This document shows positions 1-6,484 of a DNA stretch of 13,814 nucleotides, piece after piece. The stretch lies in NCBI GenBank assembly GCA_036562635.1, contig DATCJU010000171.1, positions 1-13,814 of the forward strand, in the 5' to 3' direction. The translations under genes were made by a program, and so were the position numbers. The DNA is from DATCJU01 sp036562635 (lineage in GTDB: Bacteria; Actinomycetota; Actinomycetes; Mycobacteriales; Pseudonocardiaceae). The notes under the pieces were generated by a model. It was not told where the DNA came from, did no database searches, and saw only the letters and a program-made list of their open reading frames with translations. Within the stretch, counting starts at the first letter, position 1, and each line of letters starts with the position of its first letter.

Positions 1-954
1 GTCGAGCTCGCGAAGTCGAATATTTTGATGTTGGGGCCGACGGGGTGTGGGAAGACGTATCTGGCGCAGACGTTGGCGCGGTTGTTGAACGTGCCGTTTG
101 CGATCGCGGATGCGACGGCGCTGACCGAGGCCGGGTATGTCGGGGAGGATGTGGAGAACATCCTGCTGAAGTTGATCCAGGCGGCGGACTACGACGTCAA
201 GCGTGCCGAGACGGGGATCATCTACATCGACGAGGTCGACAAGATCGCTCGGAAGAGTGAGAACCCCTCGATCACCCGGGATGTGTCGGGGGAGGGGGTG
301 CAGCAGGCGCTGCTGAAGATCCTGGAGGGGACCACGGCGAGTGTGCCGCCGCAAGGGGGGCGTAAGCATCCGCACCAGGAGTTCATCCAGATCGACACCA
401 CGAACGTGTTGTTCATCGTGGCCGGGGCGTTCGCCGGGCTGGAGAAGATCGTGCAGGACCGGGTGGGGCGGCGCAGCCTGGGGTTCGGTGCGGAGATCCG
501 GTCGCGGGCGGAGCTGGAGGCGGCGGATGTGTTCCGGGAGGTCATGCCCGAGGATCTGATCAAGTTCGGGTTGATTCCGGAGTTCATCGGCCGGTTGCCG
601 GTGGTGGCCAGTGTGGCGCCGTTGGACAAGCCGTCGTTGGTGCGGATTCTCACCGAGCCGCGGAATGCGTTGGTGCGGCAGTACCAGAAGCTGTTCGAGA
701 TGGACGGGGTGGAGTTGGAGTTCACTCGGGCGGCGTTGGAGGCGGTGGCTGACCAGGCGGTGGTGCGGGGGACCGGGGCGCGGGGGTTGCGGGCGATCCT
801 GGAGGAGGTGCTGCTGCCGGTGATGTACGACATTCCCTCGCGCACGGACGTGGCCAAGGTGGTGATCACCGAGCAGACGGTGCGGGAGAACGTGAATCCG
901 ACGATCGTGGCGCGGCAGTCCACCCGGCGGGAACGCCGCGAGAAATCCGCCTGA
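1..954 (+). CDS. clpX: ClpX, ATP-dependent unfoldase subunit of the Clp protease (5' end outside window)
   Basis: ClpX is the hexameric AAA+ unfoldase that recognises tagged proteins in the cytoplasm and threads them into ClpP. The open frame runs in from base 1 and ends at TGA 952-954, giving 317 residues. About 105-110 N-terminal residues, including the zinc-binding domain, are missing compared with the roughly 425-residue actinobacterial protein. Visible parts (window numbering): Walker A GPTGCGKT at residues 12-19, pore loop GYVGED near 46-51, Walker B IIYIDEVDK at 73-81, an LGFG loop (the ClpP-docking IGF position, LGF in actinobacteria), the GLIPEFIGRLP segment, and sensor-2 GTGARGLR. 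The tail ending in REKSA resembles that of the mycobacterial protein. Codons end mostly in G (gcg, ggg, ttg, cgg), unlike the C-ending style of the other genes here. A terminator-like hairpin follows the stop. Identification is secure. Confidence 0.97.
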   Translation, partial: VELAKSNILMLGPTGCGKTYLAQTLARLLNVPFAIADATALTEAGYVGEDVENILLKLIQAADYDVKRAETGIIYIDEVDKIARKSENPSITRDVSGEGVQQALLKILEGTTASVPPQGGRKHPHQEFIQIDTTNVLFIVAGAFAGLEKIVQDRVGRRSLGFGAEIRSRAELEAADVFREVMPEDLIKFGLIPEFIGRLPVVASVAPLDKPSLVRILTEPRNALVRQYQKLFEMDGVELEFTRAALEAVADQAVVRGTGARGLRAILEEVLLPVMYDIPSRTDVAKVVITEQTVRENVNPTIVARQSTRRERREKSA

Positions 955-966
955 TCTCCTCCCGGA

Positions 967-1006
967 CCGCGGGACACACCACCCGAGCGTGTCGTGTCCC
1001 TGGCGG
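967..1006 (+). terminator. Probable clpX terminator hairpin
   Basis: GGGACAC (971-977) pairs perfectly with GTGTCCC (994-1000). An outer CCGC (967-970) can pair with GCGG (1003-1006) across a two-base bulge. The stem starts 13 bases after the clpX stop and is followed by a pyrimidine-rich run (1013-1022). GC-rich stems with weak U-tracts are common as actinobacterial terminators. Function is inferred, not shown. Confidence 0.5.
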
Positions 1007-1023
1007 GTTCGACTCTTTCCTTG

Positions 1024-1062
1024 CGCGACCATCTCCTGGTGGTGCATCAGGAGATGGTCGCG
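1024..1062 (+). promoter_or_regulatory. Perfect 15-bp hairpin sequestering the hydrolase ribosome binding site
   Basis: The arms 1024-1038 and 1048-1062 are perfectly complementary (15 bp) around a nine-base loop (1039-1047). The Shine-Dalgarno AGGAG (1049-1053) for the ATG at 1063 lies inside the right arm and pairs with CTCCT at 1033-1037 in the left arm. In a transcript that includes both arms the ribosome binding site would be closed. It could be a translational control element or a second terminator after clpX. No ligand-binding fold is recognisable. Confidence 0.6.
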
Positions 1063-1704
1063 ATGTTGCACGAGGTGACGGACCGGCACGTGCTCCTGGT
1101 CCACGGCTTCACCGGGGCGGGACCATGGCACTGGCAGACCTGGCTGGCCGGTGAGCTGGTCGGGCGGGAGATCAGTGTCGACCTTCCCGAGTTCCCCGAT
1201 CCCGACCATCCGGTCCTGGACCGCTGGCTGCCCGTGCTGCGGTCGCACCTGGCCGCCGCCCCGCCCGGGAAGGAAGTCGTGGTGCTCGCCCACTCCTGCG
1301 GCACCACGTTGTGGCTGCACCACGCGGCGCAGGCGGACAGCCGGCGGTACCGCGTCGACCGGGTGTTGCTGGTCGCCCCACCCGCACGGGCCTGGACACA
1401 CCCCGACGTACACGGTTTCCACCCGGCACCCCTGGACCCCGAGGGGATACGGCGGGCGGCGGGGGAGACCCGGCTCGTCGCCGGTGCCGACGACCCCTAC
1501 TGTCCCCTGGCCGAGGCACGAGCCATCGCCTCGGCACTCCGGATCGACATGGACGTGGTGCCGGGTGGTCAGCACCTGAACACCGACGCCGGGTACGGGC
1601 CGTGGCCCGCGGTGCTCGACTGGGTGCTCGACCCCGGTGTCCGCATCACCGGGCGGACCTCCCGGAGCGGAAGTGCCCAGCCTCCGGCGGACTGGCCGGT
1701 GTGA
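1063..1704 (+). CDS. RBBP9/YdeN-type alpha/beta hydrolase
   Basis: This is a 213-residue single-domain alpha/beta hydrolase of the RBBP9/YdeN serine hydrolase type; the physiological substrate is unknown. Near the N-terminus is LLVHGFTGAGPWHWQTWL, the oxyanion-hole strand and following helix usual for the family. The nucleophile elbow is AHSCG with Ser78, the acid is Asp144 (or 143) in ADDPYCP, and the base is His171 in GGQH, followed by a GPWP segment near the C-terminal helix. Length fits the family. I chose ATG 1063 because AGGAG lies nine bases upstream and the conserved fold starts soon after it. An in-frame GTG at 994 would add 23 residues encoded largely by hairpin sequence. The last 20 or so residues are Arg/Ser/Pro-rich and look disordered. 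No signal peptide is visible, so it is probably cytoplasmic. The gene converges on the CoA-transferase gene. Confidence 0.82.
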   Translation: MLHEVTDRHVLLVHGFTGAGPWHWQTWLAGELVGREISVDLPEFPDPDHPVLDRWLPVLRSHLAAAPPGKEVVVLAHSCGTTLWLHHAAQADSRRYRVDRVLLVAPPARAWTHPDVHGFHPAPLDPEGIRRAAGETRLVAGADDPYCPLAEARAIASALRIDMDVVPGGQHLNTDAGYGPWPAVLDWVLDPGVRITGRTSRSGSAQPPADWPV

Positions 1705-1705
1705 G

Positions 1706-1738
1706 CCGTCCGGTGGCACCCGGCGGTGGCACGGACGG
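1706..1738. terminator. Candidate bidirectional terminator between convergent genes
   Basis: CCGTCCG (1706-1712) pairs perfectly with CGGACGG (1732-1738). The stem fills the 34-base gap between the hydrolase stop (1704) and the CoA-transferase stop (1739, minus strand), where a shared terminator would be expected. The loop carries a direct repeat GTGGCAC (1713-1719 and 1726-1732). There is no U-tract on either side, so this rests on position and pairing. Confidence 0.4.
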
Positions 1739-2920
1739 TCAGATCACCGCCGCCCGGCGCAGCTCCGCGATCTCCTCCTGCCGGTAGCCCAGCCAGGACA
1801 GCACCGATTCGGTGTGCGCCCCCAGCACCGGGACCGCGGCCGGGTCCCACTCCCAGGCGTCGGCGTCCACCGGGGGGACCAGGACGTCGATCCGCTCCCC
1901 ACCGGGCACCGGGACCTGCTGCCAGCGTTTGCGCGCGGCGAGCTGCGGATGCTCGGGAAGATCCAGCACGTTGCGGGTCCGCGCGGCCGGCACGTCCGCG
2001 GCGTCCAGTGCGGCCAGCACCTCCTCGGCGCTCATGGTGTCGAACACCCGTAGCAGCTCGGCGTGCAGCGCCGCCCGGTTAGTCACCCGATCGGTCACCG
2101 TGCCGAAGCGTGGATCGTCCGCCAGCTCGGGCCGACCCAGTACCTGTTCGCACAGTCGTCGCCACTGCGGCTCGTTCTGCACCGCCAGGTGCACGGTGCC
2201 GCCGTCCCCGCACCGGAACGGCCCGTAGGGCGCGATGCTGGCGTGGTGCGCCCCGCTGCGCGGAGGCACCCGGCCGGTGCCCGTCGCGTACAGCATCGGC
2301 TGGTGCATCCACTCGGCCAGCGCCTCCAACAGGGACAGTCGCAGGGTGGCACCCTCACCGGTGCGGGACCGGTGCAGCAGGGCGGCCAGTACCGCGGCGT
2401 GCAGCTGCACCCCGGCGGCGATGTCCGCCACCGAGATCCCGGTACGGGCCACCACCTCGCCCTCACCGGTCAGCTCGATCAACCCGGTCTCGGACTGCAC
2501 CAGCGCGTCGAACGCCTTGCGCCCCTGGTAGGGGCCGTCCTCCCCGTAGCTGGACAGTTGCCCCACCACCAGCTCGGGGCGGCGCGCACGCAGCGTGTCC
2601 CCGTCCACCCCCAGCCGTCGGGCCGCGGCGGGGGAGAAGTTGCACAGCACCACGTCGGCCCGCGCCAGCAGCCGGTCGAGCACCTGCCGGCCGGTCGGGT
2701 GCTTCACGTCGAGGGTGACCGACTCCTTGCCGATGTTGATCCAGGCGAAGTAGGACGAGACCTCCCCGCAGGCGGTGTCGTAGTGCCGGGCGAAGTCCCC
2801 GGTGCCCGGCCGCTCGATCTTGATCACCCGAGCGCCCAGGTCGGCCAGCAGCCGAGAGGCGTAGGGCACGGCCACGGCGTGCTCCAGACTGACCACCACC
2901 ACACCGTCCAGCGGTTTCAC
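1739..2920 (-). CDS. CaiB/BaiF family (class III) CoA-transferase
   Basis: This 393-residue protein moves a CoA group between carboxylic acids through an aspartyl-CoA thioester; such enzymes usually form interlocked dimers. It opens with PLDGVVVVSLEHAVAVPYAS, then LADLGARVIKIERPGTGD, both typical of the family. INIGKESVTLDVKHPTGR and VVLCNFSPAAARRLG follow. The likely catalytic Asp is D166 in GISVADIAAG, aligning with Asp169 of Oxalobacter formyl-CoA transferase. The start is GTG (2918-2920), with AGGAGG on the minus strand at 2933-2928, seven bases upstream. The GTG overlaps the fdhD TGA as GTGA, so translation is probably coupled to fdhD. The donor and acceptor acids cannot be read from sequence. 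A formyl-CoA/oxalate role is tempting beside a formate-dehydrogenase-like enzyme, but no oxalyl-CoA decarboxylase is present in the window, and many subfamilies look like this. Confidence 0.9.
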   Translation of the reverse strand: MKPLDGVVVVSLEHAVAVPYASRLLADLGARVIKIERPGTGDFARHYDTACGEVSSYFAWINIGKESVTLDVKHPTGRQVLDRLLARADVVLCNFSPAAARRLGVDGDTLRARRPELVVGQLSSYGEDGPYQGRKAFDALVQSETGLIELTGEGEVVARTGISVADIAAGVQLHAAVLAALLHRSRTGEGATLRLSLLEALAEWMHQPMLYATGTGRVPPRSGAHHASIAPYGPFRCGDGGTVHLAVQNEPQWRRLCEQVLGRPELADDPRFGTVTDRVTNRAALHAELLRVFDTMSAEEVLAALDAADVPAARTRNVLDLPEHPQLAARKRWQQVPVPGGERIDVLVPPVDADAWEWDPAAVPVLGAHTESVLSWLGYRQEEIAELRRAAVI

Positions 2921-3795
2921 GCCTCCGCCTCCTCACGTTCCTCGTGCGGGCGCCCGTCCGGTGCGTCGGGGCCGGTCACCACCCGGTGCTCCCCCGCATA
3001 GAGGTTCATGGACGCACCGCGCAGGAACCCGACCAGGGTCATTCCCTGCTCCTGCGCCAGGTCCACGGCCAGCGACGACGGTGCGGAGACCGCGGCCAGC
3101 ACCGGAACCCCTGCCATCGCCGCCTTCTGCACCAGCTCGAACGAGGCCCGGCCCGACACCAGCAGGATGCAGCCGCGCAACGGTACCCGGTCGGCCAGCA
3201 ACGCCCAGCCCAGGGCCTTGTCCACCGCGTTGTGCCGCCCCACGTCCTCCCGGACCGCCAACAGCTCCCCCGAGGTGGTGAACAGACCGGCCGCGTGCAG
3301 CCCACCCGTGGTCTCGAACACCTTCTGCGCCGCGCGCAGCGCGTCGGGCAACGCGGTGAGCACGTCGACTCGGACTCGACAGGGATCGTCGGACGGGGAG
3401 AACGCGGTGCGCAGTCGCACCGCCTCCAGTGCCGCCTTGCCGCACACCCCGCACGAGGAGGTGGTGTAGAAGTTGCGCTCCACCCCGGTCACCGGTGGCG
3501 CCACCCCCGGGGCGAGCGCCAGGTCCAGCACGTTGTAGGTGTTGCGTCCCTCGGCGTCCCTGCTGTCGCAGTACCGGGCGGTGTGCACGTCCGCGGCGGT
3601 GGTGATGACACCCTCGGTGAGCAGGAAGCCGTGTGCCAGCTCCACGTCGTGACCGGGCGTACGCATCGTCACCGCCAGTGCCCGGCCCCCGACCCGGATC
3701 TCCAGTGGTTCCTCCACGACCAGGGTGTCCGGGCGGCGGGTGCTGCCGCCCGGACCCAGTTTGCGCACCGGTCGGCGCGCGGTCAGTCGTCCCAC
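2917..3795 (-). CDS. fdhD: FdhD, sulfurtransferase for molybdenum cofactor of formate-dehydrogenase-type enzymes
   Basis: FdhD carries sulfur from a cysteine desulfurase to the bis-MGD cofactor, giving the Mo-sulfido ligand that formate-dehydrogenase-type enzymes need. The 292-residue protein has the family marks: VEEPLEIRV near residues 27-35, MRTPGHDVELAHGFLLTEG at 44-62, the sulfur-carrying CxxC pair in SSCGVCGK (C115 and C118), and REDVGRHNAVDKALG at 182-196. The start is GTG (3793-3795), with GGAGGAG on the minus strand at 3810-3804, eight bases upstream. The gene lies 115 bases downstream of the molybdoenzyme gene and overlaps the CoA-transferase by four bases. Its likely client is the adjacent oxidoreductase. 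The C-terminal tail (HEEREEAEA) is acidic and probably disordered. Confidence 0.95.
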   Translation of the reverse strand: MGRLTARRPVRKLGPGGSTRRPDTLVVEEPLEIRVGGRALAVTMRTPGHDVELAHGFLLTEGVITTAADVHTARYCDSRDAEGRNTYNVLDLALAPGVAPPVTGVERNFYTTSSCGVCGKAALEAVRLRTAFSPSDDPCRVRVDVLTALPDALRAAQKVFETTGGLHAAGLFTTSGELLAVREDVGRHNAVDKALGWALLADRVPLRGCILLVSGRASFELVQKAAMAGVPVLAAVSAPSSLAVDLAQEQGMTLVGFLRGASMNLYAGEHRVVTGPDAPDGRPHEEREEAEA

Positions 3796-3910
3796 GCCTT
3801 CGTCTCCTCCGGTCGACAGCCGCCGGTCGGTCCCTCGTCCGTGCCGCTCCCCGTCGAGCTTCCCACTCCGACTCCGGAACGTCCTGCCGACTCGTTGGGC
3901 ACCAGGTCCG

Positions 3911-6226
3911 TCAGGCGTCCCCGGTACGGGGTTCCAGGCGGACCACGATGGACTTGGAGGTGGGGGTGTTGGACACCTCGGCGGTGGAGTCCAGCGGCAC
4001 CAGCGGGTTGGCCTCCGGGAAGTAGGTGGCCGCGCACCCCCGTGCCGTCGGGTAGGCCACCACCCGGAACCGCTCCGCCCGCCGTTCCGACACCTTGCCG
4101 TCCCCGTCCGGCCACTCGCTGACCAGGTCCACCAGCGCCCCGTCCGCCACGCCCAGCGCGGCCAGGTCGTCGGGGTGTGCGAACACCACGCGGCGTCCGC
4201 CGGACACCCCGCGGTAGCGGTCCTCGAGTCCGTAGATCGTGGTGTTGTACTGGTCGTGGCTGCGCAGGGTCTGCAGCAGGAGCCGGCCGGACGGCACCCG
4301 CGGGTAGTACAGCGGGTTCACCGTGAAGTTCGCCCGGCCCGTGGCGGTGGGGAACTCGCGGGAGTCCCGCGGCGGATGCGGGAGCACGAACCCGTCGGGC
4401 TGGCGCACCCTGCGGTTGTAGTCGGCACAGCCGGGCACCACACGGGCAATGCGCTCCCGGATCAGGTCGTAGTCGGCCGCGAAGGACTCCCACGGGACCG
4501 GGTGGTCCGGACCCAGCACCGCACGCGCCATCCGGCAGATGATCGCCACCTCGGACAGCAGGTGCTCGCTGGCCGGTTCGAGCCGGCCCCGGGAGGCGTG
4601 CACCACCGACATGGAGTCCTCGATCGTGACGAACTGCTCCCGGCCGTTCTGCACGTCCCGTTCGGTGCGGCCCAGGGTGGGCAGGATCAGCGCGGTGGCG
4701 CCGTGCACCACGTGCGAGCGGTTCAGCTTGGTCGACACGTGCACGGTCAGCGCGCAGGAGCGCAGGGCCCGCTCCACCACCTCGGTGTCCGGGGTGGCGG
4801 ACACGAAGTTGCCGCCGACGGCGACGAACACCTTGGCCCGGCCGTCCCGCATGGCCCGGATCGCCTCGACGGTGTCGTAGCCGGCCCGACGGGGCACCGG
4901 GACACCGAACTCACGTTCCAGGGCGGCCAGGAAGGGCTCCGGCATCCGCTCCGCGATACCCATCGTCCGGTCGCCCTGGACGTTGGAGTGACCGCGGACC
5001 GGGCACACCCCCGCGCCCGGCTTGCCGATCATGCCGCGCAGCAGCATCACGTTGACGATCTCGCGGATCGTCGGCACCGCGTGCCGGTGCTGGGTCAGTC
5101 CCATCGCCCAGCACACCACCGTGCGCTCGGACTCGGCGAGCATCCGGCTCACCCGGACGATCTGCTCCCGGGGCAGTCCGGTCGCCTCGTCCACCGCGGC
5201 CCAGTCCAGGTCGCGGACGTGTGCGGCGTATTCGGCGAAGCCGTGCGTGTGCCGTTCCACGAAGTCACGGTCGACCACGGTGCCCGGCGCGGACTCCTCG
5301 GCCGCGAGCAGCAGGTGACCCAGCGCCTGGAAGAAGGCCTGGTCCCCGCCGATCCGGATCTGGCAGAACTCGTCGGCCAGCGGTGTGCCCCGCCCCAGAA
5401 GCCCCCGCAGGTGCTGCGGGTTGCGGAAGCGCATCAACCCGGCCTCGGGCAGCGGGTTGACCGCGACGATCCGCGCCCCGTTGCGCTTGGCCTCCTCCAG
5501 CGCGGTCAGCATCCGCGGGTGGTTGGTCCCCGGGTTCTGCCCCACGACCAGGACGAGATCGGCGGAGGTGATGTCGGCCAGGCTCACCGAGCCCTTGCCG
5601 ACGCCGATGGTCTCCTTCAGCGCCGCACCGGAGGACTCGTGGCACATGTTCGAGCAGTCCGGCAGGTTGTTGGTGCCGAAGGAGCGGACGAACAGCTGGT
5701 AGAGGAACGCGGCCTCGTTGCTGGTGCGCCCGGAGGTGTAGAAGACGGCCTCGTCCGGGCTGTCCAGGCCACGCAGGTGCTCGGCGATCAGCGTGAACGC
5801 CTCGTCCCAGGAGATCGGCTGGTAGTGGGTGGCCCCCGGTCGTAGCACCATCGGGTGGGTGATCCGACCCTGCTGGCCCAGCCAGTAGTCGGTCCGCTCC
5901 GCCAGCTCGGCGACCGGGTGGGCGGCGAAGAACGCGGGGTCCACCCGGCGCAGCGTGGCCTCTTCGGCCACCGCCTTGGCCCCGTTCTCACAGAACTCGG
6001 CGATCTTGCGTCGTCCCTGCGGTTCCGGCCAGGCGCACCCGGGGCAGTCGAACCCGTCCCGCTGGTTGACCAGGCGCAACGTGCGCACCGACCGGGCCGC
6101 CCCCATCTGTGACAGCCCCCGGCCGGCCGACACCAGCACCCCGGGCATGCCCGCCGCCCAGTCCTTGGGCGGACGGACCCGGAGCTCGGACTCGTCGACG
6201 TCGTGCTGCGGGGGTTTGCGCACCAT
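3911..6226 (-). CDS. FdhF/YdeP-family molybdopterin (bis-MGD) oxidoreductase
   Basis: This 771-residue cytoplasmic protein belongs to the FdhF/YdeP branch of the DMSO-reductase superfamily (E. coli YdeP is about 760 residues). Near the N-terminus GFDCPGCAWPEP (C61, C64) and EFCENGAKA (C79) give three cysteines. The probable Mo ligand is C195 in SNMCHESSG, where classical FdhF has selenocysteine or cysteine. Cofactor-binding segments include VFYTSGRTSNEAAFLYQ, VVGQNPGTNHPRM, RGHSNVQGDRTMG and, near the C-terminus, RSHDQYNTTIYG and FPEANPLVPLDS. I preferred ATG at 6226 because AGGA lies seven bases upstream. The upstream in-frame GTG (6283) would place a perfect dyad inside the gene and add an Arg-rich extension. 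There is no Tat signal, and no electron-transfer subunit lies beside it. The substrate is unproven: formate is possible, but YdeP homologues are tied to acid resistance without a known reaction. Confidence 0.9.
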   Translation of the reverse strand: MVRKPPQHDVDESELRVRPPKDWAAGMPGVLVSAGRGLSQMGAARSVRTLRLVNQRDGFDCPGCAWPEPQGRRKIAEFCENGAKAVAEEATLRRVDPAFFAAHPVAELAERTDYWLGQQGRITHPMVLRPGATHYQPISWDEAFTLIAEHLRGLDSPDEAVFYTSGRTSNEAAFLYQLFVRSFGTNNLPDCSNMCHESSGAALKETIGVGKGSVSLADITSADLVLVVGQNPGTNHPRMLTALEEAKRNGARIVAVNPLPEAGLMRFRNPQHLRGLLGRGTPLADEFCQIRIGGDQAFFQALGHLLLAAEESAPGTVVDRDFVERHTHGFAEYAAHVRDLDWAAVDEATGLPREQIVRVSRMLAESERTVVCWAMGLTQHRHAVPTIREIVNVMLLRGMIGKPGAGVCPVRGHSNVQGDRTMGIAERMPEPFLAALEREFGVPVPRRAGYDTVEAIRAMRDGRAKVFVAVGGNFVSATPDTEVVERALRSCALTVHVSTKLNRSHVVHGATALILPTLGRTERDVQNGREQFVTIEDSMSVVHASRGRLEPASEHLLSEVAIICRMARAVLGPDHPVPWESFAADYDLIRERIARVVPGCADYNRRVRQPDGFVLPHPPRDSREFPTATGRANFTVNPLYYPRVPSGRLLLQTLRSHDQYNTTIYGLEDRYRGVSGGRRVVFAHPDDLAALGVADGALVDLVSEWPDGDGKVSERRAERFRVVAYPTARGCAATYFPEANPLVPLDSTAEVSNTPTSKSIVVRLEPRTGDA

Positions 6227-6261
6227 GGTCACATCCTGCGACCCGCGCCTGCGGCGCACCA

Positions 6262-6280
6262 GCCCTGATCGTGTCAGGGC
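6262..6280. promoter_or_regulatory. Perfect dyad upstream of the molybdoenzyme operon, possible operator
   Basis: GCCCTGA (6262-6268) and TCAGGGC (6274-6280) form a 7-bp perfect inverted repeat around TCGTG. It lies 36-54 bases before the chosen molybdoenzyme start, in the divergent control region. The size and spacing suit a dimeric repressor or activator site, or a small 5'-UTR hairpin. I do not recognise the cognate regulator family. Confidence 0.4.
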
Positions 6281-6388
6281 CACCCGGAGGCAGCAGCGGA
6301 CAGGGTGGTGTCGGGCACGGGAACCCGCCCTCCCGCGCGCAAAACCGTTCGGCCCGCTGGGCTACCCTTGACAAGACCGGGGACGTGT

Positions 6389-6446
6389 GGCTTTCGGGCA
6401 GCCCGAGCCCGGCGCCCGGTACCCCCGGCGACGCCGCGTGGCGTCG
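6389..6446 (+). promoter_or_regulatory. Hairpins in the presumed valS 5' leader
   Basis: The second hairpin is perfect: CGACGCC (6429-6435) with GGCGTCG (6440-6446) around a GCGT loop. The first is TCGGG (6394-6398) with CCCGA (6402-6406), extended by GGCT/AGCC (6389-6392 / 6406-6409) if bases bulge. CCCGAG (6402-6407) could alternatively pair with CTCGGG (6455-6460), so two exclusive folds are possible. No T-box core sequence (TGGNACC) is present. Regulation is speculative. Confidence 0.3.
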
Positions 6447-6484
6447 CGTTCCGACTCGGGAGCACTCGAAAGGCACAGCAGGAC

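Larger units (their letters stand above)
6227..6484. other. Divergent intergenic control region (molybdoenzyme operon / valS)
   Basis: These 258 bases hold no convincing gene. They must carry the valS promoter and probably that of the minus-strand operon. Contents: the dyad at 6262-6280, a TAnnnT-type hexamer TACCCT (6363-6368) overlapping TTGACA (6368-6373), and two hairpins in the presumed valS leader. TTGACA has no good -10 hexamer 16-18 bases downstream, and TACCCT has no good -35 upstream, so I make no firm promoter call. The stretch AAAACC (6341-6346) is a local low-GC spot. Confidence 0.5.

Noticed and set aside
994..1062. GTG 994 as the start of the hydrolase
   Set aside because: It lies in the arm of the clpX terminator hairpin, lacks a ribosome binding site, and the added 23 residues match no part of the hydrolase fold. 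ATG 1063 has AGGAG nine bases upstream.
3783..3905. Small minus-strand open frame of about 40 codons between the molybdoenzyme and fdhD
   Set aside because: Low-complexity Gly/Ser/Thr content, no good ribosome binding site, and its end overlaps the fdhD start. It looks like spacer sequence.
3725..5845. Long open frame on the plus strand (706 codons) antisense to the molybdoenzyme and fdhD
   Set aside because: It is a composition shadow in high-GC DNA: the translation is rich in Arg, Gly, His and Val, with no domain signature, and the minus strand encodes clear protein families.
6227..6283. N-terminal extension of the molybdoenzyme from GTG 6283
   Set aside because: The 19 extra residues are Arg-rich, contain a perfect DNA dyad and lack a good ribosome binding site. 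ATG 6226 has AGGA seven bases upstream. An Arg-rich start could suggest a Tat signal, but there is no hydrophobic core after it.
6363..6373. Consensus promoter (TACCCT or TTGACA) for valS
   Set aside because: Each hexamer looks good alone, but neither has a partner at 16-18 bases, so I mention them only as contents of the intergenic region.
6305..6484. Upstream in-frame extension of valS
   Set aside because: The 60 residues are Pro/Arg-rich and resemble translated intergenic DNA; known ValRS proteins of this type start near 'SPLPEKPSLDGLE'.
6374..6484. T-box riboswitch before valS
   Set aside because: The leader is GC-rich with hairpins, and GTGGCGTCGCG looks faintly like the T-box core, but the TGGNACC sequence that pairs with the tRNA end is absent and no Val specifier stem is recognisable.
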